Shown here: in pieces, positions 10,913 to 22,017 of the stretch
Layout of the letters: every line of letters starts with the position of its first letter
Position numbering within the stretch: position 1 is the first letter of the stretch
DNA from: Meconema thalassinum
Lineage: Eukaryota; Arthropoda; Insecta; Orthoptera; Tettigoniidae
Assembly (NCBI GenBank): GCA_946902985.2
Contig: OX336388.2
Location: forward strand, 293,796,526 to 293,860,525
DNA length: 64,000 nt
Direction of reading: 5' to 3'
Position numbers and translations under genes: made by a program
The notes under the pieces: generated by a model
What the model was told of the DNA's origin: nothing
Seen by the model: only the letters and a program-made list of their open reading frames with translations
The model's database searches: none

Positions 10913-11470
10913 AAGGCTTTCACGGCCCGGATTATTATATAAATAATTCATGCTTTTGGGCTAATGCCGTGTGTATTTTTAATTTAAACCATAGGTTTCG
11001 GAGAAACCTTGCCTCCTTTTTCAATGGAAATAAACAATGTGGCCAAAGAAAGTATATCAATGAGATTACAAAAAATATAGATAAATTCCTCTGTTCGTCA
11101 CCAGAGAGCAGCTGCAAGAAATTACTGTATGGACCATGGTGGAACGGCGGACAGAGTAGTAAGTAACAAGAAGGTAAAGGGGGCGGTGTGAAAATACAGA
11201 AACTCCTCGAAGAATGAGGAGGGGGGGGGGGAGGTGGGAGGGTTAGATGGATATGAGGAAACAAACAAAAGGGAAGTGTAGCTGAACGATACCTAACGTC
11301 AAACAGTCAACGGCGAAAAAACAGATGGAAACTCCTCCAGTGACGAACAAAGTAGATCAAATCCAGGCCCTGAGCCTTAGAGGGAAAATGTACAATTTTA
11401 AATATGTGAAGAACAGAGAGACTGAGAGGAACTATCTCCCTAGATCCTTAATAACTGGTAGCCAAGTGTT
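10913..11470. other. Unassigned insert between gypsy RT and protease relics
   Basis: No gypsy coding sequence is visible on either strand here. It begins with 'ggctttcacggcccgg', close to a motif of the 253-bp satellite, and includes a G-rich tract near 11220-11240. It probably replaced the missing first half of RT. Confidence 0.45.
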
Positions 11471-11472
11471 AC

Positions 11473-11736
11473 TTAGCTGATATCCAGTGTCTCTGTTAAA
11501 ATTATTGGGATTTTTACATCTAGGAATACCTGATATTTGCATATAATCGTCTTGTCAGGAATGACACCCTTTATTTTGACACTTGAGATAGGTATTTTCA
11601 AAACGTTTTCTCTCTGCGCTATCTCATTATACAAAGCTTGTGTCATAAGACACACCGTTGAACCAGTGTCCAAAAGACTTCTTATATTCAACCCTGCCAC
11701 TCTTACTATAATAATGGGCAATTCTCTTTTGATCAT
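11473..11736 (-). pseudogene. Retroelement aspartic protease fragment
   Basis: The minus-strand 87-codon frame contains LLDTGSTVCLM, the active-site DTGS loop of retropepsins, preceded by a beta-strand-rich segment (IIIVRVAGLNI). An upstream stop separates it from further open sequence that runs to the satellite edge near 11850. Downstream the frame stops after LDIS. In gypsy elements this protease cleaves the Gag-Pol polyprotein. Orientation and position fit the pol fragment at 9479-10912. Confidence 0.8.
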
Positions 11737-11849
11737 GACCTGTGATCCTCATGTATCCTCGATTAATTCTTCCGGTTTGTCTATACAATTAATGATGTTG
11801 ACTGCATTATATCCATCATTCTCAAATTCTTCTAATTTTGGTTCGTCAA

Positions 11850-14800
11850 TTCTGTGGGGGTCCGGGCGGGGACACCAAGAGCCCGCCGATGAGCCTAGCT
11901 TGGTGTCCTAGGCGAAACCCCACACAAGACACGGCACAAACCTAGAAGAATTGCTGAGTTTTAATTCACCGGCCGTGAAAGCCAATATACCATCTTTTTG
12001 GAAGCCTTCATAGGGAGGTTAAGGCTGCTTGAACTTTTAGTTCTCGTACTCAAGTGGTGCAGTTGCACCTTATATAAAGGGAGGTGGCGCGCAGTTCGTC
12101 ACTCCTGTGGGGGTCCGGGCGGGGACACCAAGAGCCCGCCGATGAGCCTAGCTTGGTGTCCTAGGCGAAACCCCACACAAGACACGGCACAAACCAAGAA
12201 GAATTGCTGAGTTTTAATTCACCGGCCGTGAAAGCCAATATACCATCTTTTTGGAAGCCTTCATAGGGAGGTTAAGGCTGCTTGAACTTTTAGTTCTCGT
12301 AGTCAAGTGGTGCAGTTGCACCTTATATAAAGGGAGGTGGCGCGCAGTTCGTCACTCCTGTAGGGGTCCGGGCGGGGACACCAAGAGCCCGCCGATGAGC
12401 CTAGCTTGGTGTCCTAGGCGAAACCCCACACAAGACACGGCACAAACCTAGAAGAATTGCTGAGTTTTAATTCACCGGCCGTGAAAGCCAATATACCATC
12501 TTTTTGGAAGCCTTCATAGGGAGGTTAAGGCTGCTTGAACTTTTAGTTCTCGTAGTCAAGTGGTGCAGTTGCACCTTATATAAAGGGAGGTGGCGCGCAG
12601 TTCGTCACTCCTGTGGGGGTCCGGGCGGGGACACCAAGAGCCCGCCGATGAGCCTAGCTTGGTGTCCTAGGCGAAACCCCACACAAGACACGGCACAAAC
12701 CTAGAAGAATTGCTGAGTTTTAATTCACCGGCCGTGAAAGCCAATATACCATCTTTTTGGAAGCCTTCATAGGGAGGTTAAGGCTGCTTGAACTTTTAGT
12801 TCTCGTACTCAAGTGGTGCAGTTGCACCTTATATAAAGGGAGGTGGCGCGCAGTTCGTCACTCCTGTGGGGGTCCGGGCGGGGACACCAAGAGCCCGCCG
12901 ATGAGCCTAGCTTGGTGTCCTAGGCGAAACCCCACACAAGACACGGCACAAACCAAGAAGAATTGCTGAGTTTTAATTCACCGGCCGTGAAAGCCAATAT
13001 ACCATCTTTTTGGAAGCCTTCATAGGGAGGTTAAGGCTGCTTGAACTTTTAGTTCTCGTAGTCAAGTGGTGCAGTTGCACCTTATATAAAGGGAGGTGGC
13101 GCGCAGTTCGTCACTCCTGTAGGGGTCCGGGCGGGGACACCAAGAGCCCGCCGATGAGCCTAGCTTGGTGTCCTAGGCGAAACCCCACACAAGACACGGC
13201 ACAAACCTAGAAGAATTGCTGAGTTTTAATTCACCGGCCGTGAAAGCCAATATACCATCTTTTTGGAAGCCTTCATAGGGAGGTTAAGGCTGCTTGAACT
13301 TTTAGTTCTCGTAGTCAAGTGGTGCAGTTGCACCTTATATAAAGGGAGGTGGCGCGCAGTTCGTCACTCCTGTGGGGGTCCGGGCGGGGACACCAAGAGC
13401 CCGCCGATGAGCCTAGCTTGGTGTCCTAGGCGAAACCCCACACAAGACACGGCACAAACCTAGAAGAATTGCTGAGTTTTAATTCACCGGCCGTGAAAGC
13501 CAATATACCATCTTTTTGGAAGCCTTCATAGGGAGGTTAAGGCTGCTTGAACTTTTAGTTCTCGTAGTCAAGTGGTGCAGTTGCACCTTATATAAAGGGA
13601 GGTGGCGCGCAGTTCGTCACTCCTGTGGGGGTCCGGGCGGGGACACCAAGAGCCCACCGATGAGCCTAGCTTGGTGTCCTAGGCGAAACCCCACACAAGA
13701 CACGGCACAAACCTAGAAGAATTGCTGAGTTTTAATTCACCGGCCGTGAAAGCCAATATACCATCTTTTTGGAAGCCTTCATAGGGAGGTTAAGGCTGCT
13801 TGAACTTTTAGTTCTCGTACTCAAGTGGTGCAGTTGCACCTTATATAAAGGGAGGTGGCGCGCAGTTCGTCACTCCTGTGGGGGTCCGGGCGGGGACACC
13901 AAGAGCCCGCCGATGAGCCTAGCTTGGTGTCCTAGGCGAAACCCCACACAAGACACGGCACAAACCTAGAAGAATTGCTGAGTTTTAATTCACCGGCCGT
14001 GAAAGCCAATATACCATCTTTTTGGAAGCCTTCATAGGGAGGTTAAGGCTGCTTGAACTTTTAGTTCTCGTAGTCAAGTGGTGCAGTTGCACCTTATATA
14101 AAGGGAGGTGGCGCTCAGTTCGTCACTCCTGTGGGGGTCCGGGCGGGGACACCAAGAGCCCGCCGATGAGCCTAGCTTGGTGTCCTAGGCGAAACCCCAC
14201 ACAAGACACGGCACAAACCTAGAAGAATTGCTGAGTTTTAATTCACCGGCCGTGAAAGCCAATATACCATCTTTTTGGAAGCCTTCATAGGGAGGTTAAG
14301 GCTGCTTGAACTTTTAGTTCTCGTACTCAAGTGGTGCAGTTGCACCTTATATAAAGGGAGGTGGCGCGCAGTTCGTCACTCCTGTGGGGGTCCGGGCGGG
14401 GACACCAAGAGCCCGCCGATGAGCCTAGCTTGGTGTCCTAGGCGAAACCCCACACAAGAAACGGCACAAACCAAGAAGAATTGCTGAGTTTTAATTCACC
14501 GGCCGTGAAAGCCAATATACCATCTTTTTGGAAGCCTTCATAGGGAGGTTAAGGCTGCTTGAACTTTTAGTTCTCGTAGTCAAGTGGTGCAGTTGCACCT
14601 TATATAAAGGGAGGTGGCGCGCAGTTCGTCACTCCTGTAGGGGTCCGGGCGGGGACACCAAGAGCCCGCCGATGAGCGTAGCTTGGTGTCCTAGGCGAAA
14701 CCCCACACAAGACACGGCACAAACCTAGAAGAATTGCTGAGTTTTAATTCACCGGCCGTGAAAGCCAATATACCATCTTTTTGGAAGCCTTCATAGGGAG

Positions 14801-16008
14801 GTTAAGGCTGCTTGAACTTTTAGTTCTCGTAGTCAAGTGGTGCAGTTGCACCTTATATAAAGGGAGGTGGCGCGCAGTTCGTCACTCCTGTGGGGGTCCG
14901 GGCGGGGACACCAAGAGCCCGCCGATGAGCCTAGCTTGGTGTCCTAGGCGAAACCCCACACAAGACACGGCACAAACCTAGAAGAATTGCTGAGTTTTAA
15001 TTCACCGGCCGTGAAAGCCAATATACCATCTTTTTGGAAGCCTTCATAGGGAGGTTAAGGCTGCTTGAACTTTTAGTTCTCGTAGTCAAGTGGTGCAGTT
15101 GCACCTTATATAAAGGGAGGTGGTGCGCACTTCGTCACTCCTGTGGGGGTCCGGGCGGGGACACCAAGAGCCCGCCGATGAGCCTAGCTTGGTGTCCTAG
15201 GCGAAACCCCACACAAGACACGGCACAAACCTAGAAGAATTGCTGAGTTTTAATTCACCGGCCGTGAAAGCCAATATACCATCTTTTTGGAAGCCTTCAT
15301 AGGGAGGTTAAGGCTGCTTGAACTTTTAGTTCTCGTAGTCAAGTGGTGCAGTTGCACCTTATATAAAGGGAGGTGGCGCGCAGTTCGTCACTCCTGTGGG
15401 GGTCCGGGCGGGGACACCAAGAGCCCGCCGATGAGCCTAGCTTGGTGTCCTAGGCGGAACCCCACACAAGACACGGCACAAACCTAGAAGAATTGCTGAG
15501 TTTTAATTCACCGGCCGTGAAAGCCAATATACCATCTTTTTGGAAGCCTTCATAGGGAGGTTAAGGCTGCTTGAACTTTTAGTTCTCGTAGTCAAGTGGT
15601 GCAGTTGCACCTTATATAAATGGAGGTGGCGCGCAGTTCGTCCCTCCTGTGTGGATCCGGGCGGGGACACCAAGAGCCCGCCGATGAGCCTAGCTTGGTG
15701 TCCTAGGCGAAATCCCACACAAGACACGGCACAAACCTAGAAGAATTGCTGAGTTTTAATTCACCGGCCGTGAAAGCCAATATACCATCTTTTTGGAAGC
15801 CTTCATAGGGAGGTTAAGGCTGCTTGAACTTTTAGTTCTCGTAGTCAAGTGGTGCAGTTGCACCTTATATAAAGGGAGGTGGCGCACAGTTCGTCACTCC
15901 TGTGGGGGTCCGGGCGGGGACACCAAGAGCCCGCCGATGAGCCTAGCTTGGTGTCCTAGGCGAAACCCCACACAAGACACGGCACAAACCTAGAAGAATT
16001 GCTGAGTT
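11850..16008. repeat. 253-bp satellite array, about 16.4 units
   Basis: Head-to-tail units at a strict 253-bp period (same point at 11998, 12251, 12504 ... 15793). Units are nearly identical; markers are gtaCtcaag versus gtaGtcaag, accAagaag versus accTagaag, and tgtAggggt versus tgtGggggt. Units 1-3 and 4-6 share the same marker order and units 10-12 repeat it, giving a 759-bp higher-order repeat. The right-hand units (13-16) carry more private changes. Each unit has an open frame of 66-70 codons, but it lacks ATG (it begins at TTG) and I do not call it a gene. The array interrupts sequence next to the gypsy protease relic. Confidence 0.97.
12071..12104 (+). promoter_or_regulatory. TATA-like core promoter motif in each satellite unit (first full unit shown)
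   Basis: TATATAAA at 12071-12078 is followed about 30 bases later by 'gtcactc' (12098-12104), the usual distance from TATA to an initiator. 'gcagttcg' lies about 22 bases downstream; in the unit at 14022 it reads 'tcagttcg', which equals the arthropod initiator TCAGT. The same layout repeats every 253 bases. Whether it is used is unknown. Confidence 0.4.
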
Positions 16009-16872
16009 CTAAATCATGGCTTCACACAAACAGAAACACAATCCCAACAATAATACATAAAACAATGCAAAACTTATTCCTTCAATCCACTAATATTCGC
16101 ACTTTATCCTTGCAAATCCAAATGATTATTCATTCATTTACCATGAGATTAACATGAAGTTCATTCTCAAGTGCGCTGATGCATTGGAAAATTATACATA
16201 TAACTGTACTTACAATCTTACGTCACCTATTGTGACCACTTTAGTTTCACAATCTAGATGTTTATTCTGAACACAACCTACTTTACATTATGCGTACTAT
16301 TAGGTTCTGTATTTCTCTTCCCACCAAAATGCTCTACCATGCATTAACCAATTTATGGGTTGTACATCATATTTACTTGCAACTCCACTGCTACTTGTAA
16401 TTATACCCCTTTCTGCAGTTCCACTTTATGCAGTTCCACTGTATGCCGTCATGAGTTCAATTTCAATGACTCCGTTACCGCTGTGTCGGATGGTATTCTA
16501 TTTTCCCCTTGCGTGGGCATAGCATATGACATCTAGTGTCCACCTTCGGAAATAGGCGACAATGTCAGTATAAAAATGCAACTTTAACATCTCATAAGTT
16601 TGCCAAGTATTAAGTTATCAGAATGATCCTTAATTATCAATGTGTTTCAAACCACACAAATTCATTATACAATACAACAATGATTAATTTAATACAAACA
16701 GGGTTTCAATGTCTTTCCACTCTAAACGTCACCCTCCAAGGGTCGTTTAAAATCTCTCCCCTGGCTCTTCCTGTATACAAAGGGTCTGGGCTGGGCGGTA
16801 ACAAAACACTTGCTACGTCCCTCGCTCTGTCCCCTTTATTTTATCTCCAAGCAGTAGCATGTGGCTTAAATA
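16009..16872. other. Unassigned sequence between satellite and Tc1
   Basis: AT-rich. No recognisable ORF or repeat. 'tgcagttccact' occurs twice near 16420-16440. Confidence 0.4.
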
Positions 16873-18337
16873 CACACATCAAAAAGAGTTTTGCATCACC
16901 TCGGTTCCCAGATCTCCGGCATATAGACGTTGACTGTGTATATTGTATCCAAGATACAGTCCTTTTGACTGTTCATAGATGTCACTAAAACTGCTCAAAG
17001 ATGTAAACAACCATGCATGAGCAGGGCCTATTAGACGGAGGGGGTACGACAGCCGATCAGTTCCAGTCATTCCACCAGGACGAAGGTACGCTGCTCATGT
17101 TGTCTGTAGTTCTACCATGCCTAGAAGGTCAATACCGCAGTTCGATCGCGTCCGCATTGTTACTTTGTGTCAAGAAGGGCTCTCAACCAGGGAAGTTTCC
17201 AGGCGTCTCAGAGTGAACCAAAGCGATGTTGTTCGGACACGGAGGAGGTACAGAGATACAGGAACTGTCGATGACAGGCCTCGCTCAGGCCGCCCAAGGG
17301 CTACTACTGTAGTGGATGACCGCTACTTACGGATTGCCGCTCGGAGGAACCCTGACAGCAATGCCACCATGTTGAATAATGCGTTTCGTTCAGCCACAGG
17401 ACGTCGTGTTTCAACTCAAACTGTGCGCAATAGGCTGCATGATGCGCAACTTCACTCCCGACGTCCATGGCGAGGTCCAGCTTTGCAACCCCGACACCAT
17501 GCAGCGCGGTACAGATGGGCCCAACAACATGCTGAATGGACCCCACGGAATTGGCATCACGTTCTCTTCACCGATGAGTGTCGCATATGTCTTCAACCAG
17601 ACAATCGTCGGAGACGTGTTTGGAGGCACCCTGGTCAGGCTGAACGTCTTAGACACACTGTCCAGCGAGTGCAGCAAGGTGGTGGTTCCCTGATGTTTTG
17701 GGGTGGCATTATGTGGGGCCGACGTACGCCACTGGTGGTCATGGAAGGCTCCGAAACGGCTTTACGATACCTGAATGACATCCTCCGACCCATAGTGCAA
17801 CCATATCGGCAGAATATTGGAGAGGCATTTGTCTTCATGGACGACAATTCTCGACCTCATCGTGCACATCTTGTGAATGCGTTCCTTCAAGATAACGACA
17901 TCGCTCGACTACAGTGGCCAGCATGTTCGCCAGACATGAACCCTATCGAACATGCCTGGGATATGTTGAAAAGGGCTGTTTATGGACGTCTTGACCCACC
18001 AACCACTCTGAGAGATTTACGCCGAATTGTCGTTGAGGAGTGGGACAATTTGGACCAACAGTGTCTTGATGAACTTGTGGATAGTATGCCACGACGAATA
18101 CAGGCATGCATCAATGCAAGAGGACGTGCTACTGGGTATTAGAGGTAGTGGTGTGTACTGCAATCTGGACCACAAATGCTGAAAGTCTAGCTGTATGATG
18201 GTACAACATGCAATGTGTGGGTCTCATGAGCAATAAAACGAGCTGAAATGTTGTTTGTGTTGATCTCTATTCCCTTTGTATTTAAAGGTTCCGGAACTCT
18301 TGGAACCGAGGTGATGCAAAACTTTTTTTGATGTGTG
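16873..18337 (+). mobile_element. Tc1-type transposon, copy 1 (1465 bp)
   Basis: Terminal inverted repeats of about 36 bp (16873-16908 and 18302-18337) begin CACACATCAAAAA, and TA flanks both sides (16871-16872, 18338-18339). A single intact transposase ORF lies between them. Copy 2 at 32560-34024 has exactly the same length and differs at only a handful of bases, so both jumped recently and at least one source was active. AATAAA at 18232-18237 follows the ORF and may end the transcript. Confidence 0.97.
17117..18142 (+). CDS. Tc1-family DD34E transposase, intact
   Basis: 341 codons, the usual length for Tc1 transposases. It cuts and pastes DNA flanked by the element's inverted repeats into TA sites in the nucleus. 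Residues 1-60 form the first helix-turn-helix (REVSRRLRVN). GRPR follows at about 60, an AT-hook-like linker, and then the second helix-turn-helix (VSTQTVRNRLH). The catalytic core shows the first Asp in LFTDECR, the second in MDDNSRPH and the Glu in NPIEHAWD, with 34 residues between the second Asp and the Glu. WGGI and SPDMNPIEH are family hallmarks. The ATG at 17117 has a fair context (taccATGc). Versus copy 2 it has R in place of W at about residue 42; W is the commoner residue there in my memory of the family. Confidence 0.95.
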   Translation: MPRRSIPQFDRVRIVTLCQEGLSTREVSRRLRVNQSDVVRTRRRYRDTGTVDDRPRSGRPRATTVVDDRYLRIAARRNPDSNATMLNNAFRSATGRRVSTQTVRNRLHDAQLHSRRPWRGPALQPRHHAARYRWAQQHAEWTPRNWHHVLFTDECRICLQPDNRRRRVWRHPGQAERLRHTVQRVQQGGGSLMFWGGIMWGRRTPLVVMEGSETALRYLNDILRPIVQPYRQNIGEAFVFMDDNSRPHRAHLVNAFLQDNDIARLQWPACSPDMNPIEHAWDMLKRAVYGRLDPPTTLRDLRRIVVEEWDNLDQQCLDELVDSMPRRIQACINARGRATGY

Positions 18338-18339
18338 TA

Positions 18340-19811
18340 CAATAGTGCACTCTCACTGACCTGCGCAACACATATGATCTAACTAAACTGTATGCAAGAT
18401 AGGGTATGGAATTGTTTAAGCATTTATCCCTATCCTTAGGATATTAATAGCTGGCATCAACAGGTCCATTTACATTATATGAAGGAACGAGCTTCATCAT
18501 ACACATGTCGAATTGGGATAGCCGGCATCTTGTTAATTAACACGGTCAGGTACACTTCCTGCTGTCAAAAATTCACTCCCAGGAGCTGAATTTATTCAAT
18601 AGCTAGTTCTCGGTCGATATGAGGTGTCCATTGTTATCCTCCCATGCACCACTGGATTCGAACCCGGAACATTTCATAGCAATCCTCAGAGCTAGGGTTT
18701 CCTTTCACTAAATACGCTCTGGCAAATAATAATATATCTGTATGCCCTTGGCTATACGAGATTTCACACGTCGATTAGATAACCTGGCTCCCATGATCAT
18801 GGTGATATGATCCCGTCCTTTAATTAGTAAGATAAAATCTATCAATTACTCTTACAAGCTTATTCATCAAGCTGCGATCAATTCACTATTCAACCCTTCC
18901 AGTTCCTATATTCTTGCATATTTATTTCCATTATCATAATATACTCTGATATTAAATTCCTTTGCTTAGCCCATTACGTATAATACTACTGCTTGGATAC
19001 ACACGTATTCCAATTAGCATATATATTTTGCTTACCAACATTCTCCTTGATGTCTATTCATTTATTCTTATTATTATTACTATTACTGACATAAATTTTC
19101 CCTATACCGACACAACGTAACCGTATTCAATAACCGAACATCCGTGTCCGTTACGTTAACTTTCTATATAACTCAATTGCCATTTTTATATTAGTGGTAA
19201 CGATTTATCCACTCAATGATGTACAAAGACATCTCAACTTGACTAAAATCAACACAACATTAATATCTCGAGGTTCTACCTCCCAAAATTGACTCTTATT
19301 GGCATATTCTATAAATTTTGAAATCACTCAACATACAGTGGACTATATTTACTACAAAATCATGGTTTTTGGGTACTCACATTGGTTCATCTGGTGGCTC
19401 CGACCAGACATTTCTTCCAGTAATGTCCGCCATAATTTGCAAATTAGCAAGGCATTCTCACACTTTCCACATACATTTTACATAATTTTTGCCTTACAAA
19501 ATAAACTGCAATTTGCTTTTCCATGTCGGAGCTGTTGCTTCCTTATTCACACAACACGTTATATCACTTATTACACTATTAATTTTACATATATTTAAAT
19601 AATCATCACTAAAACCACACGATTGCTATGTACATTTCTTAATGGTTGACCTTTCCTTGCAGAATATCAAAAATGCAGGCGTTGAAGATCTATCCTCCAC
19701 TGCTATCCCGCATTTCGTTCGAAGGTCTCAATTCTCTGCCTAATGATGCCTAGCGGTCCCCCATCTGTCTATCAATTTCTATCCTTAGATAAATTTCCTG
19801 ATATCGCATAA
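18340..19811. other. Unassigned sequence with one tRNA-like box
   Basis: Mostly AT-rich and non-coding. On the minus strand 'gggttcgaatcc' near 18656-18670 is a B-box match, so a decayed SINE or pseudo-tRNA is possible, but I cannot set its limits. Confidence 0.35.
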
Positions 19812-19815
19812 ATAT

Positions 19816-20527
19816 TGTTACATGCCACCCCCCTAGTGGCACTTTTGTTAACTGGATTACGGTGGGTAGAAAGCACAACAGCAATTACTGCTTTAAAGAG
19901 AAGTTAGCTTTATTGCTTGCAGGTCAGAAATATACACCGTACAATAAGCAGATAGAAATAATTAGCTGTCTTACAGAAGCTCCCTCCTGTATGGAGCTCG
20001 ACTCAATCTTTCACTCGGCCTTGCAGTTAATCCTCTCGCTAATCAGTCCGGTCCCGTACGCTGGCTGGAAATAGCTCCACTAAGTCTGTCACTCACTGTT
20101 TTGCAACTCACCACAATGACCTCTGTCGCACTAGGTAAGCACACTCTCTTCAATACCCAGCCTCTCCGTATGATTCACACTCCTTCACTGCCAAGAGAAT
20201 CAGCTTCACTAGGGGTTTCGCAAGTCACCACACTTCTGTCGCTCAGGATAAACGCTCGCACTAGCTCGTAAAACACAACTCACACTACTTGACAGGTCGC
20301 TCTTATATAGCAGGCCGGTGACTCAATAAATGCTTTTATCCCATCCAGGGTTCACGGCTTCTCGAGGTTTCCTTCACTGGCTGAGTCACGAATATTCTGG
20401 ACCATCCCTTTGTCCTAGTAGTCCTGTTGCATAAGGCGCACGCAATACACTGAGGCAGAGCTCAGCCCAGCCCTGGGGCAGTTGGGACTCATGCGGCGAG
20501 CGATAAAACAAACTCACAGCCGTAACA
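19816..20527 (-). repeat. 3' LTR of the gypsy element
   Basis: 712 bp, pairing with 25643-26353. On the minus strand it contains TATATAAG (complement of 20302-20309), a likely TATA box, and AATAAA (complement of 19909-19914), a likely poly(A) signal. Confidence 0.95.
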
Positions 20528-20540
20528 CCACCCCCTTCCT
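20528..20540 (-). promoter_or_regulatory. Polypurine tract
   Basis: On the minus strand 'aggaagggggtgg' abuts the 3' LTR start (TGTTAC). This is the usual primer site for plus-strand DNA synthesis of LTR elements. Confidence 0.9.
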
Positions 20541-20563
20541 AAAAAGCTGATCGTCCCGATCAA

Positions 20564-21978
20564 TCATTGGTCCGTCTGTATCCCTCCGTAGGCTGCCAGG
20601 CGATCTTGATGCACGATCTTCATCTTCGCCCTCGGGCTCCACTGGATCCTGTAGACGACATCGTTGATCCTTTTCACGACTCGGTACGGCCCCCCCCCCC
20701 CCAGGACTTCTGCAGTTTGGGTGCCAGGCCTTTCTTCCCTAATGGGTTGAAGAGCCAGACCAGATCGTCCTCGTGGAATCCGCCGGCATCCGTCTGTTGG
20801 TCGTATCGGGTCTTCATTCGGTCGGTCTCGATCCGCAGTTTCCTCCTCGCGAACGCGTGCACGTCCTCCAGTTGGTCGACCAGTTCTTGACAATACTGGC
20901 TTACCGGGACCGGATCATTCCCAGGTCGGCCGAAGGCAAGATCGACAGGTAGACGGAGCTCCCTCCCAAACATGGCCCGGGCTGTTGTGCACCCGGTGGC
21001 TTCATGCACGGCGGCGCGGTAGGCCAGGAGAAATAGTGGAAGATGTTTGTCCCAATCCCTCTGGTGCTCGCTGACGACTATTCGGAGATGGTTCTCGATG
21101 GTGCGATTGAATCGCTCTACCATCCCGTCGGACTGAGGGTGTAGCGGCGTTGTCCTTGTCTTCCGGATTCCCAGCAGCTGGCATAGGTTCAGGAACACCT
21201 GCGACTCGAAGTTCCTCCCTTGGTCGGAGTGCAGCTCCAGGGGTACTCCGTACCGGCTGACGAATTCCTTCACCAGGGTCTCTGCGATCGTCGCGGTTTC
21301 TTGGTTAGGGAGCGCTTACGCCTCCGGCCATTTGGTGAAGTAGTCGCTGACGACCAATATGTAGCGGTTCCCTGCCTCGCTTAACGGGAATGGCACAGCA
21401 ACATCGATTGCCACTCTCTCCATGAGGCCGCCCACGTTGTAGGTCTTCAGTGGACCCCGTCGTCTTCGTCCTGGGCCCTTACTGGCTGCGCAATCGTGGC
21501 ACCTCGCGCAGTGGTTCTCCACGTCAGTTCGGCATCCGATCCGGTAGAACCGCTCTCTCAGCTTCTCCAGGGTCTTCTTTATCCCTAGGTGTCCACCAGA
21601 TGATCCTCCATGGACTTCCTTCAGGACTTCCTCCGTCATAGCCTTTGGAACGACGACTTGTTCCCGAGATGTCTTCCCGTCGGTGCTCTCCCAGGTACGG
21701 CATATGAGGCCATCCCTCACCACCAGCGAGTTCCACTGCGCCCAGTAGGACTTAAACTTTGGGCTGCAGTCACTCACAATGTTCCACCCGGGTCTGGGGA
21801 CACAGGCCCTCTTCCATTCGGCTATCAGTCCCAGGTCATCATCTTCTGCTTGTGCCCGCGTGAAAGATTCGCGGCTCCAGCTCCCTTGAAGTTCCACGGT
21901 AGTCCTTCGGCACTGTATCCCGGTGTTCTCCTCCCTTCGGGCACAGAAGGTGCAGTCTTCGGGGCATGGTCTTCGTGA
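20564..21978 (-). pseudogene. Gypsy integrase region, broken
   Basis: The minus-strand frames together give the zinc-binding HHCC part (HGGSSGGHLGI ... HCARCHDC), the catalytic core with first Asp (RVAIDVAVPFP), second Asp (ELHSDQGRNFES) and Glu in HPQSDGMVERFN, and a C-terminal segment ending near 20564 (VVYRIQWSP, VHQDRLAAY). Integrase joins the cDNA to host DNA. A stop after KWPEA (21316) splits the core, and a run of about 14 C on the plus strand (20693-20706) shifts the frame before the C-terminal domain. Both breaks would prevent a complete enzyme. Confidence 0.93.
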
Positions 21979-22017
21979 CAGGGCGTCGGCGTTAGAATGC
22001 AGTTGGCCTTTCCTGTG

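Noticed and set aside
10935..11264. Proline-rich 109-codon minus-strand ORF
   Set aside because: The Pro run comes from a G-rich tract on the plus strand; no similarity to gypsy pol or other families.
11998..15993. Sixteen repeated 66-70 codon ORFs in the satellite units
   Set aside because: They begin at TTG rather than ATG, overlap the promoter-like motif and have no known domain; the openness follows from the unit being copied.
11850..16008. CRISPR-like array
   Set aside because: Units are 253 bp and identical throughout; there are no variable spacers, and the setting is eukaryotic.
17304..17847. Minus-strand and alternative-frame ORFs within the Tc1 transposase
   Set aside because: Shadows of the real transposase frame, repeated identically in copy 2.
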